Below, piece by piece: positions 1 to 12,442 of a stretch of 64,000 bases of DNA (position 1 is its first letter; each line of letters starts with the position of its first letter). The stretch comes from Medicago truncatula (lineage: Eukaryota; Streptophyta; Magnoliopsida; Fabales; Fabaceae): the NCBI RefSeq assembly GCF_003473485.1, contig NC_053044.1:54538091-54602090 (forward strand), in the 5' to 3' direction. A model generated the notes under the pieces. That model did no database searches. It was not told the DNA's origin and saw only the letters and a list, made by a program, of their open reading frames with translations. Made by a program: the position numbers and the translations under genes.

Positions 1-1020
1 ATTCCACGGGACAAACGAGGAAGCAAAAGAAAAAATTATTAGGTGAAATTAGATTTTTTTTAGAGGTATTAGGTCACATTAGTTGAATAATAAATGATGT
101 TAATCTCTAGTTGTTTAAAAAAAATGTGTTAACCTCTACTTCTTAGGATTTTTTTAAAAACCACTAGTTCTTGAAAAATAATGTTAGTAATACGAAGTTG
201 GATCGAACAACATTATTCTTCCTTTTTTGGTATTAGCTCTATCATTCTCCTCCCTAAGCATAAGAAAAAACAAATTTGAGAGAGATAAGCATCAATTTTC
301 TAATTATTTATTTTTTTCTTCGCCTTATAGTTCAATTATATTTTTTCACTAAACCTTCACACATCCTCCCTAATATCATTAGCAACCTTATGTAATAAAT
401 ATAGGTGTGCAAATTTTAAGGAAAGATATTCACTTGGTTATCAACAACTTCGTGCTAGTCTATTTTTTTTGTTCGTTTATCCAAAGACCCGCCTTGTATT
501 CCTTCTGTAAAAACTAAATTTGAGAAGAAAAAAAATTGTTCTACTATTGAGCCTCTCATTCAATGACGAATCTAGGACCATATGTCAAGGGATGATTTAT
601 TTATTTATTTTTTTTAATTTTAAAGAGTCTAATGATAAAGTGGACACACTAAACGTTAAGTAGAGAATTGCGAATTCGAACTACCTTTTGCAACATATCA
701 AATGTTCTATACATTTTTATCAAACCAAAATGATAAGTTATATTAACACAACAAACTAAACGAGTTACCAAGCACAAAGAGTGTCAAGGAAACACATCAA
801 AAGTTTACAACAATTCAAAATCTAGCCAAACAAATGAACCCAAAAAGAAAGAAATACCACATGGTAAAACCTATACATTCCAAGGGATTGAAACACCAAT
901 TATGATAATCTAAAGCAAAAGAAGGGTTGCTTTCATTCAACCATCAATATTATTTAATATATTATAATTATCTGATTTGACTATATGGGTTATAGTTAGA
1001 AGAACATTGTGAATGTAAAC
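1..1020. other. AT-rich intergenic, no gene seen
   Basis: No coding exon, RNA gene or clear terminal repeat is visible. The stretch is AT-rich with short homopolymer runs and no long open frame on either strand. Confidence 0.5.
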
Positions 1021-1029
1021 ATGGCAGCT

Positions 1030-1237
1030 TCTTCAAGCTGCACATGTTGTTTTTCAACCCATAGAGGATATTCTACAATGTTTAAGTGATTGTCCGCATT
1101 CTAGAGAGATTTGCCTCCTATTGAATATGAGACGTTACCATAAATTTTTCTCCCAAACCGATGTCAAGCTTTGCCATCATGAGATGACATATGGTACCTC
1201 CTATATTTTGTTTGTTACATGATTATAGTATGTTTGG
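1030..1237 (+). pseudogene. RT-associated zinc-binding/RNase H-type fragment, 5' part
   Basis: In the frame that includes 1064-1066 the translation runs EDILQCLSDCPHSREI and onward, ending in a stop near 1219. This resembles the join between the zinc-binding RVT domain and the RNase H-like domain of plant LINE-derived proteins, where a phrase like DCPHSREVW is common. It is a degenerate fragment with no start codon, and it stops at the edge of the LTR-derived block at 1238. A second RNase H-like piece in the same orientation lies directly beyond that block at 4356. The link between the two pieces is an inference. Confidence 0.5.
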
Positions 1238-4200
1238 TGTAACACCCCGTTTTCCCAACATAAAAATTTCATAAAATAATCAGAGTTATTCGCGTAAACG
1301 GAATGCTACACTTCTTTTTCTAAAATCATAAATGAAATAATTAACTAATTATCCTTCAAAATTCAACAACATAATAATTAATACTTCGCAACGGAATTTA
1401 TTCAAACATCTAAATAGTCTTTGGCACAAAGGCCTCATCATAACGTCTCATAAAATCCAATCTAAAACATAGTCATGTAAAATCAGAAGCAATACGTAAG
1501 GAATAGAAAAGCATGCAACAAAGTTCCCATCCCGTTACGTATCAGAGCACCTAAAGACACACGTGAGAGATAGTCCACTCATGACAGCAAATTCGTGCAA
1601 CAAATTTTGCTTATGGATAATTGTTGCTAAATTCGTGCTCCAACTGTGATGATATGTTTGTATGCATGAATTGATGATAATTGTATGATTGTTGGTGAAA
1701 TTACATGTTCAAATATGTAAAAATGATAAGTTGTGAAAATTGTGCTCAATTGGTGAATTTTGCTAAGTTGTTGTTAGATTGAGTTATGATTCTTGTTCAA
1801 TTGATGTTATGGCTGTTAATTGATGTTGTGGTTGATGAATCATTGCTTGGGTATGCATATTCATGAATTGAGGATGTTAATTTGAGATGTTGTTAAGTGT
1901 TTTGCTAAATTTGTGAATTGGCCCAATTGTCAAGTGTTTTCATGTTTGATTGAGTCTTTGTGAGTCTTTTTAGTCATATTGACCTATAAAGATGTTCTGA
2001 AAACACATTTGGGCATTGAGGGATCAAAATTTGAGTTTTGGGGTGAAAAATGGTTTAAACCCGTGAAAAATTATACAGAAATGATGACTGTTCGCTTAAG
2101 CGAGATGGAAGCGAGCTGTAAGCGAACAACTACTGTAAGTAGTTCGCTTAAGCGAAGAATTGTTCGCTTAAGCGAAATGCCCTTTGACAACATTTCTTAT
2201 TTCGCGTTCTTGTGTCTTTTTCACACGTTTCTGTTTTGAATTGGATTTTGGTGTAAACATGAAAATTTTAGATAATTATGTTAGCTTTCTAATGGCTTTG
2301 GTTTGACGTCCAAATGATTTTTAGAACTTGAGTTATGATCAAATTACTACACATGGTTCATGTGGATTTTTGTGAAAACTTATCATAACTTTTTCTATGA
2401 GCCGTGAAACTTTTCCAAACTTGATATTGGGTTCAATGAAGTACTTAGAGTGAATAATTGAGTATGCATTTATGTATTTGGGAATATGAATGTGTTGATG
2501 GTTTGAGATATATTTTGGATGGAAAGTGAAAGGTTGTGAAAACGGATTTTGAGCTAAAATGTCGTTTTAAGTGATCACGTGAAATAAGCTATGTTTTAGC
2601 GATTGCACTTGAGATGTTAGAGTTGAAAATGATGTGTTATTTTGCTGTTTTGATTCATATTTTTGCTGGAACATATTTTACATGGTCAAAACTTGGATTT
2701 TCCAAATGGTTTGAAACTTGAGATTGTGTCGTTTCGGTTTTTCGGAAATTGTCGAAACTTGGAATTTTGGGAACAAAAAGGATTGCAAGTTTGGTCTACA
2801 GTTCATATAGACTTAGACAAGGCTTGTAAGGTTAGTATAATGTATTAATCATGTCAAACTTGATTTTCGGGTGGGATTGTGGAATGTATAAACTTGGGAT
2901 TTTCTCATACGAACTTATGCTAATCTTTGAACTAATGATTGATAGTTCGTAAGTGGCCTATGCTCATACTTATATAATTGATTAAGATTGAATTGTAGGA
3001 TTTCAAACTTGAATAAGTTTCCTAGCTTTGAAAAATTATCAATGTTGACCGTTTGACACATGATTTGGATTTTTGTCGGAAATGTTTCTTGAGCCAATTG
3101 TCTTGTGAGTTATTGTGACTATTTTTGTATGACTAAGTGAAGTTGTATGAAAGAGTAATTATATTTTGGATATGATGTTTATCATGAGATATGTATGCTA
3201 TCTTACTTAGAATGTAAGGAATGCTTGAATGGTGAAACTATATATGATAGTTGATGTTGAATGATTATATGTTGAATATGATATTTATCATGAGATGTTG
3301 TTTTCCCTTTTACTTGGAATATGAGAATGTTTGAATTGGTGAAACTATATGTGATAGTTGATGTTGAATGACATTGTTGATTATTGATAATCATGTTGAT
3401 GTGTGAGGATGAATACTATGATTTAATTGTGTATGGACATGTTTTCTTGATAATGCAAATGATGTGGAGATGAACAATATAATTGGGTGTTGTCCTATAT
3501 ATTGTGGAGAAAATTGTGATTGGTGTCGCATTATCGAGTCTTATTACATGTCCATGCATCATAGTCGTGTAGTTGTAAAAGGGTTGAGCTCTTTTACTTC
3601 GGAGATTATGTAAGGCGGGTGTGAACCCTTCCTTACATACGATGTGAGTTGTTCCATCGAAGGTGACGACCTTTTGGAGATTTGGTACCACATGCATATA
3701 TGTGTTAATAGGTGCATATCATGGCATGAGTCTCATTGATATATGTGATTGGTGATTGTGTATGAATAACTGTGAATTGATATTTGTTCATGACACATGT
3801 GATTGGTGATTATTGATGTGAGATATTGAGGTTTGATGTAAGTATTGATTTGAGAATATTATTATTGATCAAGTGCATGATGTTTAAATTGAGATATTCA
3901 TGTTAACTGTTATTTGGATTATGATAATGTAATACTTACCCCAAGTGGATCTGTGATGGACCGCCTGCCTATCTGTATGGATGGGTAGATGTTGTGCAAG
4001 TTTAGATGCTCGGTGAGTTTTATGCTTGGTGGATATCGGGAGATATCGATGTTTAGTGTGTAGTCGGCTCTGATCTAAGCTTCGTTGTGTCAGTCTAGAT
4101 TATCTTTATTTTGGACTTTTGTTATGTTGGAGATTACCCGTTTGTTTGGGATTTTTGAGATGCATCTATGTTGATGTAATTATTGTTTCATGACATGTAT

Positions 4201-4355
4201 ATTGGATTACTCTAGTTTATATTCCGTTGCGATTGTTGAGGTTTATATACATGTTTATTGTTTTTTTTGAATTTTGAATGTGGCGTAGCCTCTATTTCTT
4301 GAATAATTGTATTATTCGCATGTTTAATTGCTTTAATAGAAATAGGAGCGTTACA
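1238..4355. mobile_element. LTR-retrotransposon-derived block bounded by TGTAACRCYCC ends
   Basis: The block begins TGTAACACCCCG and ends GGAGCGTTACA, giving imperfect inverted ends (TGTAACACCCC against TGTAACGCTCC). Such ends, a length near 3.1 kb, TG-rich low-coding sequence and repeated TTCGCTTAAGCGAA motifs at 2090-2180 fit the long LTRs of legume Ty3-gypsy chromoviruses. No gag or pol coding is seen, so a solo LTR or a rearranged LTR pair is most likely. A stretch containing TCGCAACGGAAT near 1385 is matched in inverted orientation by ATTCCGTTGCGA near 4220, suggesting that both outer parts are LTR 3' ends facing outwards. No matching target-site duplication was found (TTTGG on the left, CTATC on the right). 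Confidence 0.5.
2090..2180. repeat. Clustered TTCGCTTAAGCGAA palindromes
   Basis: Near-palindromic copies of TTCGCTTAAGCGAA and related GCGAGC/GCGAAC pieces are packed into about 90 bp inside the LTR-derived block. They are a local landmark of this repeat family. They could form cruciforms or bind a factor, but the sequence alone does not show either. Confidence 0.6.
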
Positions 4356-4650
4356 CTATCCAGATGGCTCCTGATTTTTGTCGCAACCAAGGCTATAACA
4401 ACATTATTTGTGAGAGATATTTCTTGAAAGCGGTTGAGTTGTTTGTTGTTGGTTGTGATCATACAGTGCACACATATACCACTGACATCCTTCATATTAG
4501 AGATGTTTTATATGGAAATGATAACACTAATTAAATGTTGCATGTTCTTAGAAAACAAAACATGTGTGCAAATTTTATGGCTAAGGAGGGATCATATTCA
4601 AGGTGCTCTGCTCACTAGGACTTTCCTGCATGACTCGGAGTCTTTTATCT
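4356..4650 (+). pseudogene. RNase H-like (RVT_3) domain fragment, 3' part
   Basis: Translation from about 4371 reads MAPDFCRNQGYNNIICERYF and continues through AVELFVVGCDHTVHTY and DILHIRDVL. After one in-frame stop it continues MLHVLRKQNMCANFMAKEG. This follows the RNase H-like domain of plant LINE relatives, whose end commonly reads HVLRECNMCADFLAKLG. It is non-functional, with a stop inside and no start of its own. It adjoins the LTR-derived block, with the zinc-binding fragment on the other side. Confidence 0.6.
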
Positions 4651-4679
4651 TGAAGAATAAACTTGAAATTTAATTTATT

Positions 4680-6000
4680 ATATACTTTTTCCCTTTTGTT
4701 TTGCCTCGTTATGCTGTAACATCACAAAAAAATATAGGTTATACTTAATTAAAATAACTTCTTACTAAAGTATTATAAGCATCCCTCACTTTAGCTTAAT
4801 GGCCGCTAGCTTTACCTACAACCCCATCACCCAGGGTCGCTCCTTTGCGACTTCACTTTTGCTTGCTTGAGCTTAGATATTCACTATTAATTACTAATAA
4901 ACAAAAGACAACCGATAGAAAGAGAAAATTGGATTAAACCTAAGTTAAAGCATATAAACCTAAGCTGACCGAAAGCAATGTTGATCTCTGCAATTTGCGG
5001 CGCTATCTATGAGTCCTCCCTCTCTCATGGTAACGGGAGAGAGCCTCAAAAGTTAGAGAAAAAGGGTGTAAAATTAATAATCGATGGTGTGCAAAATAGT
5101 AATAATTAAGTGAGATAGTAGGGTAATTTATGAAATTCTAGGATGTGCATGTGCACACCCTCATCTATAGTTAGCGTATAAAACCCAAAATAATTAAGTT
5201 TGTAATGGAAACCTCCTCTATTAGACGATCAAGAAAGCCAATCTTAGTCGAACTCATCATTTAATACGAAAGGTAAATAAGTTTGAAAGCCAATATTAGT
5301 CGAGCATATCGTTTAATGCAGAAACATGTTGATTTGTCTCAGATGACAATTCTAGAGTGGTGCAAGGATACTGAATGAGAGCTTTTAATGAAGGGGTTGC
5401 TTTGTTTATGGAGAATTTGTGGGTGCATCAATACTGCCTCTAACACCCCCCCTCCCCAATGCTTGAAGAACTTGCCGATGACATTCTCTTTTGGTTCACT
5501 GAAACCATAATGCTGCTTCCTTTTGCTCACATAGAAAGGATACTCAGAAACAAAATGTGTCCTCTCTCTATACATGCATCAAGATCTACTAATGATATGC
5601 TAAAGGGGTAATTAAGAAACTCATGGTTATGTATGAAGAATGCTTACAAGGTCATTTTATCTCTATTAAGATACTTAGGGAGGAACGCCTGTCTTGGGCA
5701 AACTGCTCAACCTCTAGTAATGAAACTACATGGCAAAGTAACATCGATTCAGAGATCGTACTTGGTCAACAACCCTTGATTTGACTGAATTTAAAGAATG
5801 CACAATACTTTAACAATAAAATATATATTTTTAGTATTTTATAAGATAATAAATTTATTATTTTAATTGTACTCGTTTATAGAGTGCCTTGTTTTAGTCT
5901 TGAATTTGAAACCCAGTGTTTACTTACAATTTACTATTGAAAAATGATATAATTTAGGTTGTTTTAACCTTTTCCTCTCTTTTGTTTTCTTTTTAATGGT
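4680..6000. other. Intergenic; weak coding remnant on minus strand near 5.34-5.58 kb
   Basis: Mostly AT-rich. A 78-codon open minus-strand frame (5339-5575) contains FVSEYPFYVSKRKQHYGF, which has a protein-like composition. I do not recognise it and see no adjoining exons, so it may be a gene fragment or chance. The rest shows no gene. Confidence 0.3.
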
Positions 6001-6034
6001 ACAAAGTAGAAACACTCTTCCTCATTTAATTCTC

Positions 6035-6190
6035 TATATAAAAGCCAACCTATTTGTTGGTCATGTTTTAAAATACCAACTCCTAATCTACCAAAAAAAA
6101 AATAAAAAAAATAAATAAATAAAATACCAACTCCTATGGCCTAGTCAGACCAATCCAAGGGGTTACTCTTCATTCTATTCTCTATAAAAA
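6035..6190 (+). promoter_or_regulatory. Duplicated core promoter with two TATA boxes
   Basis: TATATAAA at 6035-6042 and TATAAAAA at 6183-6190 each sit in the same context: TCTCTATA-A-AA, then (A/G)CCAACC and a T-rich tail. The proximal box lies about 80 bp before the ATG at 6270, a normal distance. The distal copy is about 148 bp further upstream. A short repeat (AAAATACCAACTCCTA) also occurs twice between them. Confidence 0.6.
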
Positions 6191-6269
6191 CCAACCCATT
6201 AGGTCCTTCATTTCTCAAATCCCACAGTTCTTGTCTTCCTATATTGCGTGTGTCTGGGTGTGGATAAAA

Positions 6270-7334
6270 ATGGCAGCCACTCATGGGAAAATAATCTTGT
6301 TCATGTTTCTTGCAGCCTTTATGTTGTTTAATACCCAAAATGCATTCGTGAGTTGTGCTTTAACATCAGAGTTACAAAACAAAATTGCTAAAATCAACGA
6401 AGAGGGTCCTTATTTGGGTTTAATCATACCAAATTCTTTTGAACTTAACCCTCTTCTTCAAAATCCAGGCTATACTCCTAGTGACAGCATCATAGATTTT
6501 GCAGGTAAGTGCATGTGTCTATCCGAGGACATATAACTATATGCTTCTTTTCTTTCTCTTCTGTAAATTGAACAAATGAAAGATCCTAGTTTTCTTTTAC
6601 TAGAGCTGCGTCTTGTAAACAAGTAATTTCTAACTACTATAAATCATATATTGACTTCTAAATAACATCAACAGTAAATAAATAACTCAAATAGTTAATT
6701 ATATCAATAACATGTTCGTGAAATTTTGTTAGGGAAAAAAAGTAATAGCACTTTCTAATTTGCCTATTTTTTGATGGCTAATAACGAAGGAAGGAGATTT
6801 CGTTTTGGATCCATTGGCGAGAAACCAGTTATACTGGTAATGACGGGATTGAGCGTGGTACGTACGTATTATTTTGTTGTTTTTGAGATTATTTAAACTA
6901 ATTATTGGAATTACTTTATTAAATTGTGTCTAATATTTTTGTACTGATGCATGCATGAAATGTGTAGATAAACGCAGCTATAACAACACAGCTTCTATTA
7001 AGCTTTTTCAAAGTAGATGGAGTTGTTCATTACGGAATTGCTGGAAATGCAAACCCTTCATTGCATATTGGAGATGTTGCTATTCCACATTATTGGGCTC
7101 ATTTAGCACTTTGGAGCTGGCAGGTAGTACAGTCCACAATAATACTCAATAAAAAATTAACATGAAATAATGAATATATACTACTGAAGAAATCATTTAT
7201 AAGAAATAAATAAAAAAATTAGTATTTTCTATATCTCAAGCTAGCTTTGGCTTTTTTATTTGTCCATAAAAATCTCAACTATTATCAATGGACTAATTAA
7301 TATTTTGGTGGTGTTCGGGGTTCGAACCTCTTAG

Positions 7335-7395
<61 letters not shown>

Positions 7396-10300
7396 TCTTT
7401 ACTAACTGAGTTAAGCTCGCGGAGACTTAAAAATATATAACATATAATATAATATTTTATTTTTAGTCATAACATATACTATTATATTAGTGTGCTCGTA
7501 TATTGGACCATTTTATCACTTTATAATGCAAAATAATACGTGGAGATAATAAAAATATTCTTCTGTCAAAAAAAAATAAAAAATATATTATATAAAATTA
7601 GCACTTTGGAGCTGGCAGGTAGTACACTGAAACAGTTAATTAAATATTACCAAAAAAATCATAATATCATATAAAATTAAATAATTGAACCCAAATTTCT
7701 TTTATGGTAAATAATTTTAAAATAACAACACAACATGTAAAATAAATAAATTAAAATAACGACTAAAAAGCATTGAATGTGAATGGTACTTATTTCTTTA
7801 TCTTTATCTCAAGTCATCTTTTTCTTTCAAAAAAATCTCAAGTCATCTTTTGGCTTTGTTATTGTCGACGAGAACTCATTCTTTTTTTTTTTGAAGGAGG
7901 ACGAGAACTCATGAATATATCAATACTCGAGACAAAAATAATTCATATACGGTCATTGTTGACTCTAAAATATTGCAGGGTCCTTTTCGAAGGGTTTTTG
8001 GTAAAAATAATTGATAAATTACTAGTTTTTAATCAATTGATAGTTGAAAGCTTGTTTTATTCAAAATTTTGAACGTGACTTTTTGTATATTTTGATTTCC
8101 GTTGCAATCATGTACATACCTTTGAGAGCCCGTGGTTGAACTTTTTTTTTTTATCAAAAATAAAAAATAAAAACACAATAAATTTTAAGGCTTTATGTCA
8201 CCTTTAATCAAGTGGTTAATTTATTTTTGTTGAACAATCAAGTGGTTGAATTTAAATGGTTGATGAATTTGAGTTAATAAATCTTTTTGAAGAACTCTTG
8301 TTTGAGTTCTAACTTGAATAATCTTTGATCAAACTTATTTACTTCATGAGCATTTTTTGTGTTACTAACACTTTTTTTTCTCAAAGTCAGATGGTAAAGA
8401 CAAAAATAAAACTTTTAAAACTTTTTGTGTTTATTACTCCCTCCGTCCCATAATAACTCAGCCATTTGCAAAAAAAAAAAAGTGTTATAAAATAATCGAG
8501 TCATTTCACTTTTCAATACAATATTAATTACTTTTTCCCTTTATAACTCTAATTAAGTACTACTTTCACTACTCCAAATTCAATATATTCTACTTTACAT
8601 TTATGATAAAGAAGAATGCACCAATACTTGATAAAGACACTCAAAATTATTTTTCTCTCTCTTTTATTTATACACTTTTCTTAATTTGTGTGAAATCAGA
8701 AAATGGCTCAATTAAACTCGGACGGAGGGAGTATGAATTAAAAAGAAAATGAGAATCTAAAAAATATAAAAAGTATTTTGAATGAGAAGTTGTTTTTATA
8801 GCTTCTAAAAAAATCATTTTTCATAACTGATCATTTATTAAAAAATTATTTCATTATGGTAACAAACACAATTAAATAGCTTATATTTTTGTAAAATATT
8901 TAAAAATTGAATTCTTTTTTGTATAATCTGCTTGAATAAGAAATATTTTCTTTTAAATTAATTAACAACTACATTTTTTTCTTGGTCAAGTAGTGAAAAC
9001 TTCATCTATTGTAATGGTCACTTTTACACAAAAATGTATTCTCAATAATTATGTTACGTCAATTTGATGTTGTTGACTTTGATCATTTGAGTGTGTTCAT
9101 CTAAATATCTTATGTTCGATTCATTTTGTTTTCAATTTTGGTGGATTAACTTACCTTCTTAAAGAAAAAATTTATGTGCATGAGTCGTCTATCCAACAAA
9201 GTTTGCAACTGAGAAGTCACTCTCAAACTTTGTTTTATGAAGGGATGTCCTCTCAGACTTTTGTTTTTCTTTTCAACTTCTCGTCTATTTTTAACTTATA
9301 AAAAAAATAATAAATCAAACAAAATTACTAATCGCATAGTTGATTTTTTTTTTCTCACGATAACTTGTCATTTTCCATGCACTCCCTCCACTATCAATTA
9401 TAAGCAAATTTCAATTTTTTAAATTCATTCAATTAAATTAATGATGTATGTGGTCTATAATATAGATCATATAAATTATTAATTGAATGCATTTAAAAAA
9501 TCAAAATTTATTTATAATTGACCGCGGAGAGAGTATGTGCACATTGAAATGGGATAAAATTAACCTCAACTGAGTGGTCGTTTTACTCACGTCTCATTTG
9601 TTAAGGGCAAATACACTAAATATGAGCTGTTGACTTTTTTATTAGGCTAATTAATATAATATGAATCTGGCCCAACACTTAATTAATGACTTTAGAGCAT
9701 CTTTATTATGCATAGCATTTTTGAAGGGAATAAACATGTAGATTTTAGTACTCCGTATTAGCTACTTCTATCAAAGATGAAATAAAAAAGATTTGTAACT
9801 TAGTAAACTTTTAAGAGTTGTGTTGGAGTAAATTAATGTTTTTTTCTTAAGGAAAATTAATGCTTATTAGATACTCCCTCCATCCCAAATTGTACGACGT
9901 TTTGGGCATTTCACACATATTAAGAAATGTAATTAATATTGTGTGGGAAAGAAATATTATGAGTTATTTTATAAAATTGTCCTTAATAAATGATATGGGA
10001 AAGATAAATGAAAGAATTGAAAAAAGAAAGAGTAATAAATAGTTAAGGATATAATAGGAAAAATAACATTAATGTTTCATTGGTATTGTAAAGCGACATA
10101 TAATTTGGACTGGTGCTAGTCACACCCCAAAAAAAACAAGTTACACCCCAGAATGACTAATATACCCTTTAACTAAAATAAAAATTTCAAATTAACTAAA
10201 TTTACATTAACGTAAATTGAACATAAGTAAACTTAATTTACATTAACCTAAATTGAACATAAGTAAACTTAATTTACATTAACCTAGATTGAACGTAAGT

Positions 10301-12392
10301 AAACTGAATTTACAAACTTAATTTACAGTAACCTAGATTGAATGTAAGTAAACTGAATTTACATTAACCTAGATTGAACATAAGTAAACTTAATTTACAT
10401 TAACCTAGATTGAACGTAAGTAAACTTAATTTACATTAACCTAAATTGAACATAAGTAAACTTAATTTACATTAACCTAGATTGAATGTAAGTAAACTGA
10501 ATTTACACTAACTTAAATTGAACATACGTAAACTTGAATTTACATTAACCTACATACGTAAACTACACTAACCCCTTTTATATACATACACGTAAACTTA
10601 ATTTACACTAACCTCTCACTTAAAATCAAATTGACAGGCATATCTCATACCAAAACAAACAATAAACAAATAGAAACTCATCGAAAATGAAATTCATGAA
10701 ATTCACTGACCTTTATGAATATAGTACAGATCAATAACAAAGATGTTGATTTAGATATTGGTTGCACATCTATGGTGATTTGTGGATGAAAGGGGGTAAG
10801 GGTTCATAATGATCATAAAAGATGGGTTTTTAAAAATTTACATGAAGAGGGCAATTTTGGTATTATTGTAAAATTTTAAATAAATTTGGGTGTAACTTGT
10901 TTTTTTTGGATGTGACTAGCACCAGTCTATAATTTGGGACAAATATTTTTTCTAAAGTGACATATAATTTGGGACGGAGGGAGTATTGCACTTGTTAAAG
11001 TAATTAAAAATAACATTTTTTTAGTTAAATAACAACAATTATTTAAAGTTGCATATTTAATATTAAATGCACACGTTTTTTAATATTAACATGTTTTTTA
11101 AAACTTCTTAATATGTGTAAATTTGTATATGATAGAAAAATCTAAAGATAATCTCTAAAAAAAAAACCTAGAGATAAATAAGTGAGATGGAAGTCATATG
11201 AAGTCCATTTAAACTATCTATTTTTTTTAAGAGGCACTTAAACTATCTCTTAATAACAACATCATTGGAGATGTTCTTAAACCAAACTTAACATTTTTAA
11301 TTTAGTAGCATAATTAATTAGTTAATTGGTTTTGCGTATAAATAATTACTATTATTTTTGTGAAAAGCATAATTAATGAACAATGCATGTCTTTGGTTTC
11401 AATTCTAGAGAGTCAAAAGTTATTTTAGAGGTTGTAGAATTGATTTTGTTTTTATAATTGATTCTAGTTTAAGCTACAATTTGCAGCTTTTGACTTCTAC
11501 AATTGATTTTAGCCTTACATTTATTGCGAAATCCGCTTTTACATAAATACTCCAAACATAAATCATTTTAAAATCAACTCAATTTTAACGATAATCAATT
11601 TTATAGAAACAAATTTCTCAAAATCAATTCTTGTACAGACGCTCGACTTGATAGATTAACGAATTGCATATTTGGCGAAGTTTGTAATAATCTGATGGAG
11701 ATTAACGATTGTATGTGCAGAGGTATGGGCAAGATGCTGATGATACGTTACCACTAGAAATCAATGGTGACTACACAAGGGACGTAGGTTTCTTGAAATT
11801 TTCAGATTTTACCTCAAACATAAGTGCTGCTGACAGTGTTACAGTTGACAATCATCTCAACAATCTTTGGTACCAACCAGAAGAGATTTTTCCAGTTGAT
11901 GGCATTCCTGAACAAAGGCAACATGCTCTTTGGGTCCCTGTTGATTCCAAGTACTACCGTATTGCCAAAAAACTAGAGGTATGTAATTAAGGTCTGGATT
12001 CAAACTACTATGTAGTATGTACCATAAATATATATGAGTAGGGTTTCAACTTATGTTTTCTTTTATAAAAAAATATATATTATTGGTATGAGTACAAGAG
12101 CTTGTCAAATGCATTACAATATGTGTTAATCAAATACATTGTAAGACATTTGTGTAGGTTACTTTATCAATATGAGAAAATCAGATTTTTATTTCAATTT
12201 TCAACCTTCCTACAATTGAAGTTCTGTTGGCCTTGATTATATTGCGGGTTCGAATCAACACATCGGCATATCGAATCTTCATATGCAATCTTTTTCTATC
12301 TTAATAAGATGTACTTGTGAAACATATATGGCGCCGTCACTTCATGAATTTAAAAACAAATAATTTACTATAATAATAATAAATATATTTTT

Positions 12393-12442
<50 letters not shown>

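Larger units (their letters stand above)
9874..10983. mobile_element. Stowaway MITE interrupted by a MULE-type MITE
   Basis: The outer element starts CTCCCTCCATCCC at 9874 and ends GGACGGAGGGAG at 10983, with TA on both sides (9872-9873, 10984-10985). Removing the insertion at 10108-10936 leaves an ordinary element of about 280 bp. It lies in intron 3 of the bark storage-like gene. Confidence 0.85.

Noticed and set aside
6231-6269. Upstream in-frame extension of the bark storage-like protein
   Set aside because: It has no ATG (it begins TTG). The ATG at 6270 gives a proper signal peptide.
10186-10560. The 36-bp array as a CRISPR array
   Set aside because: Units are head to tail without unique spacers, inside a MITE in a plant intron.
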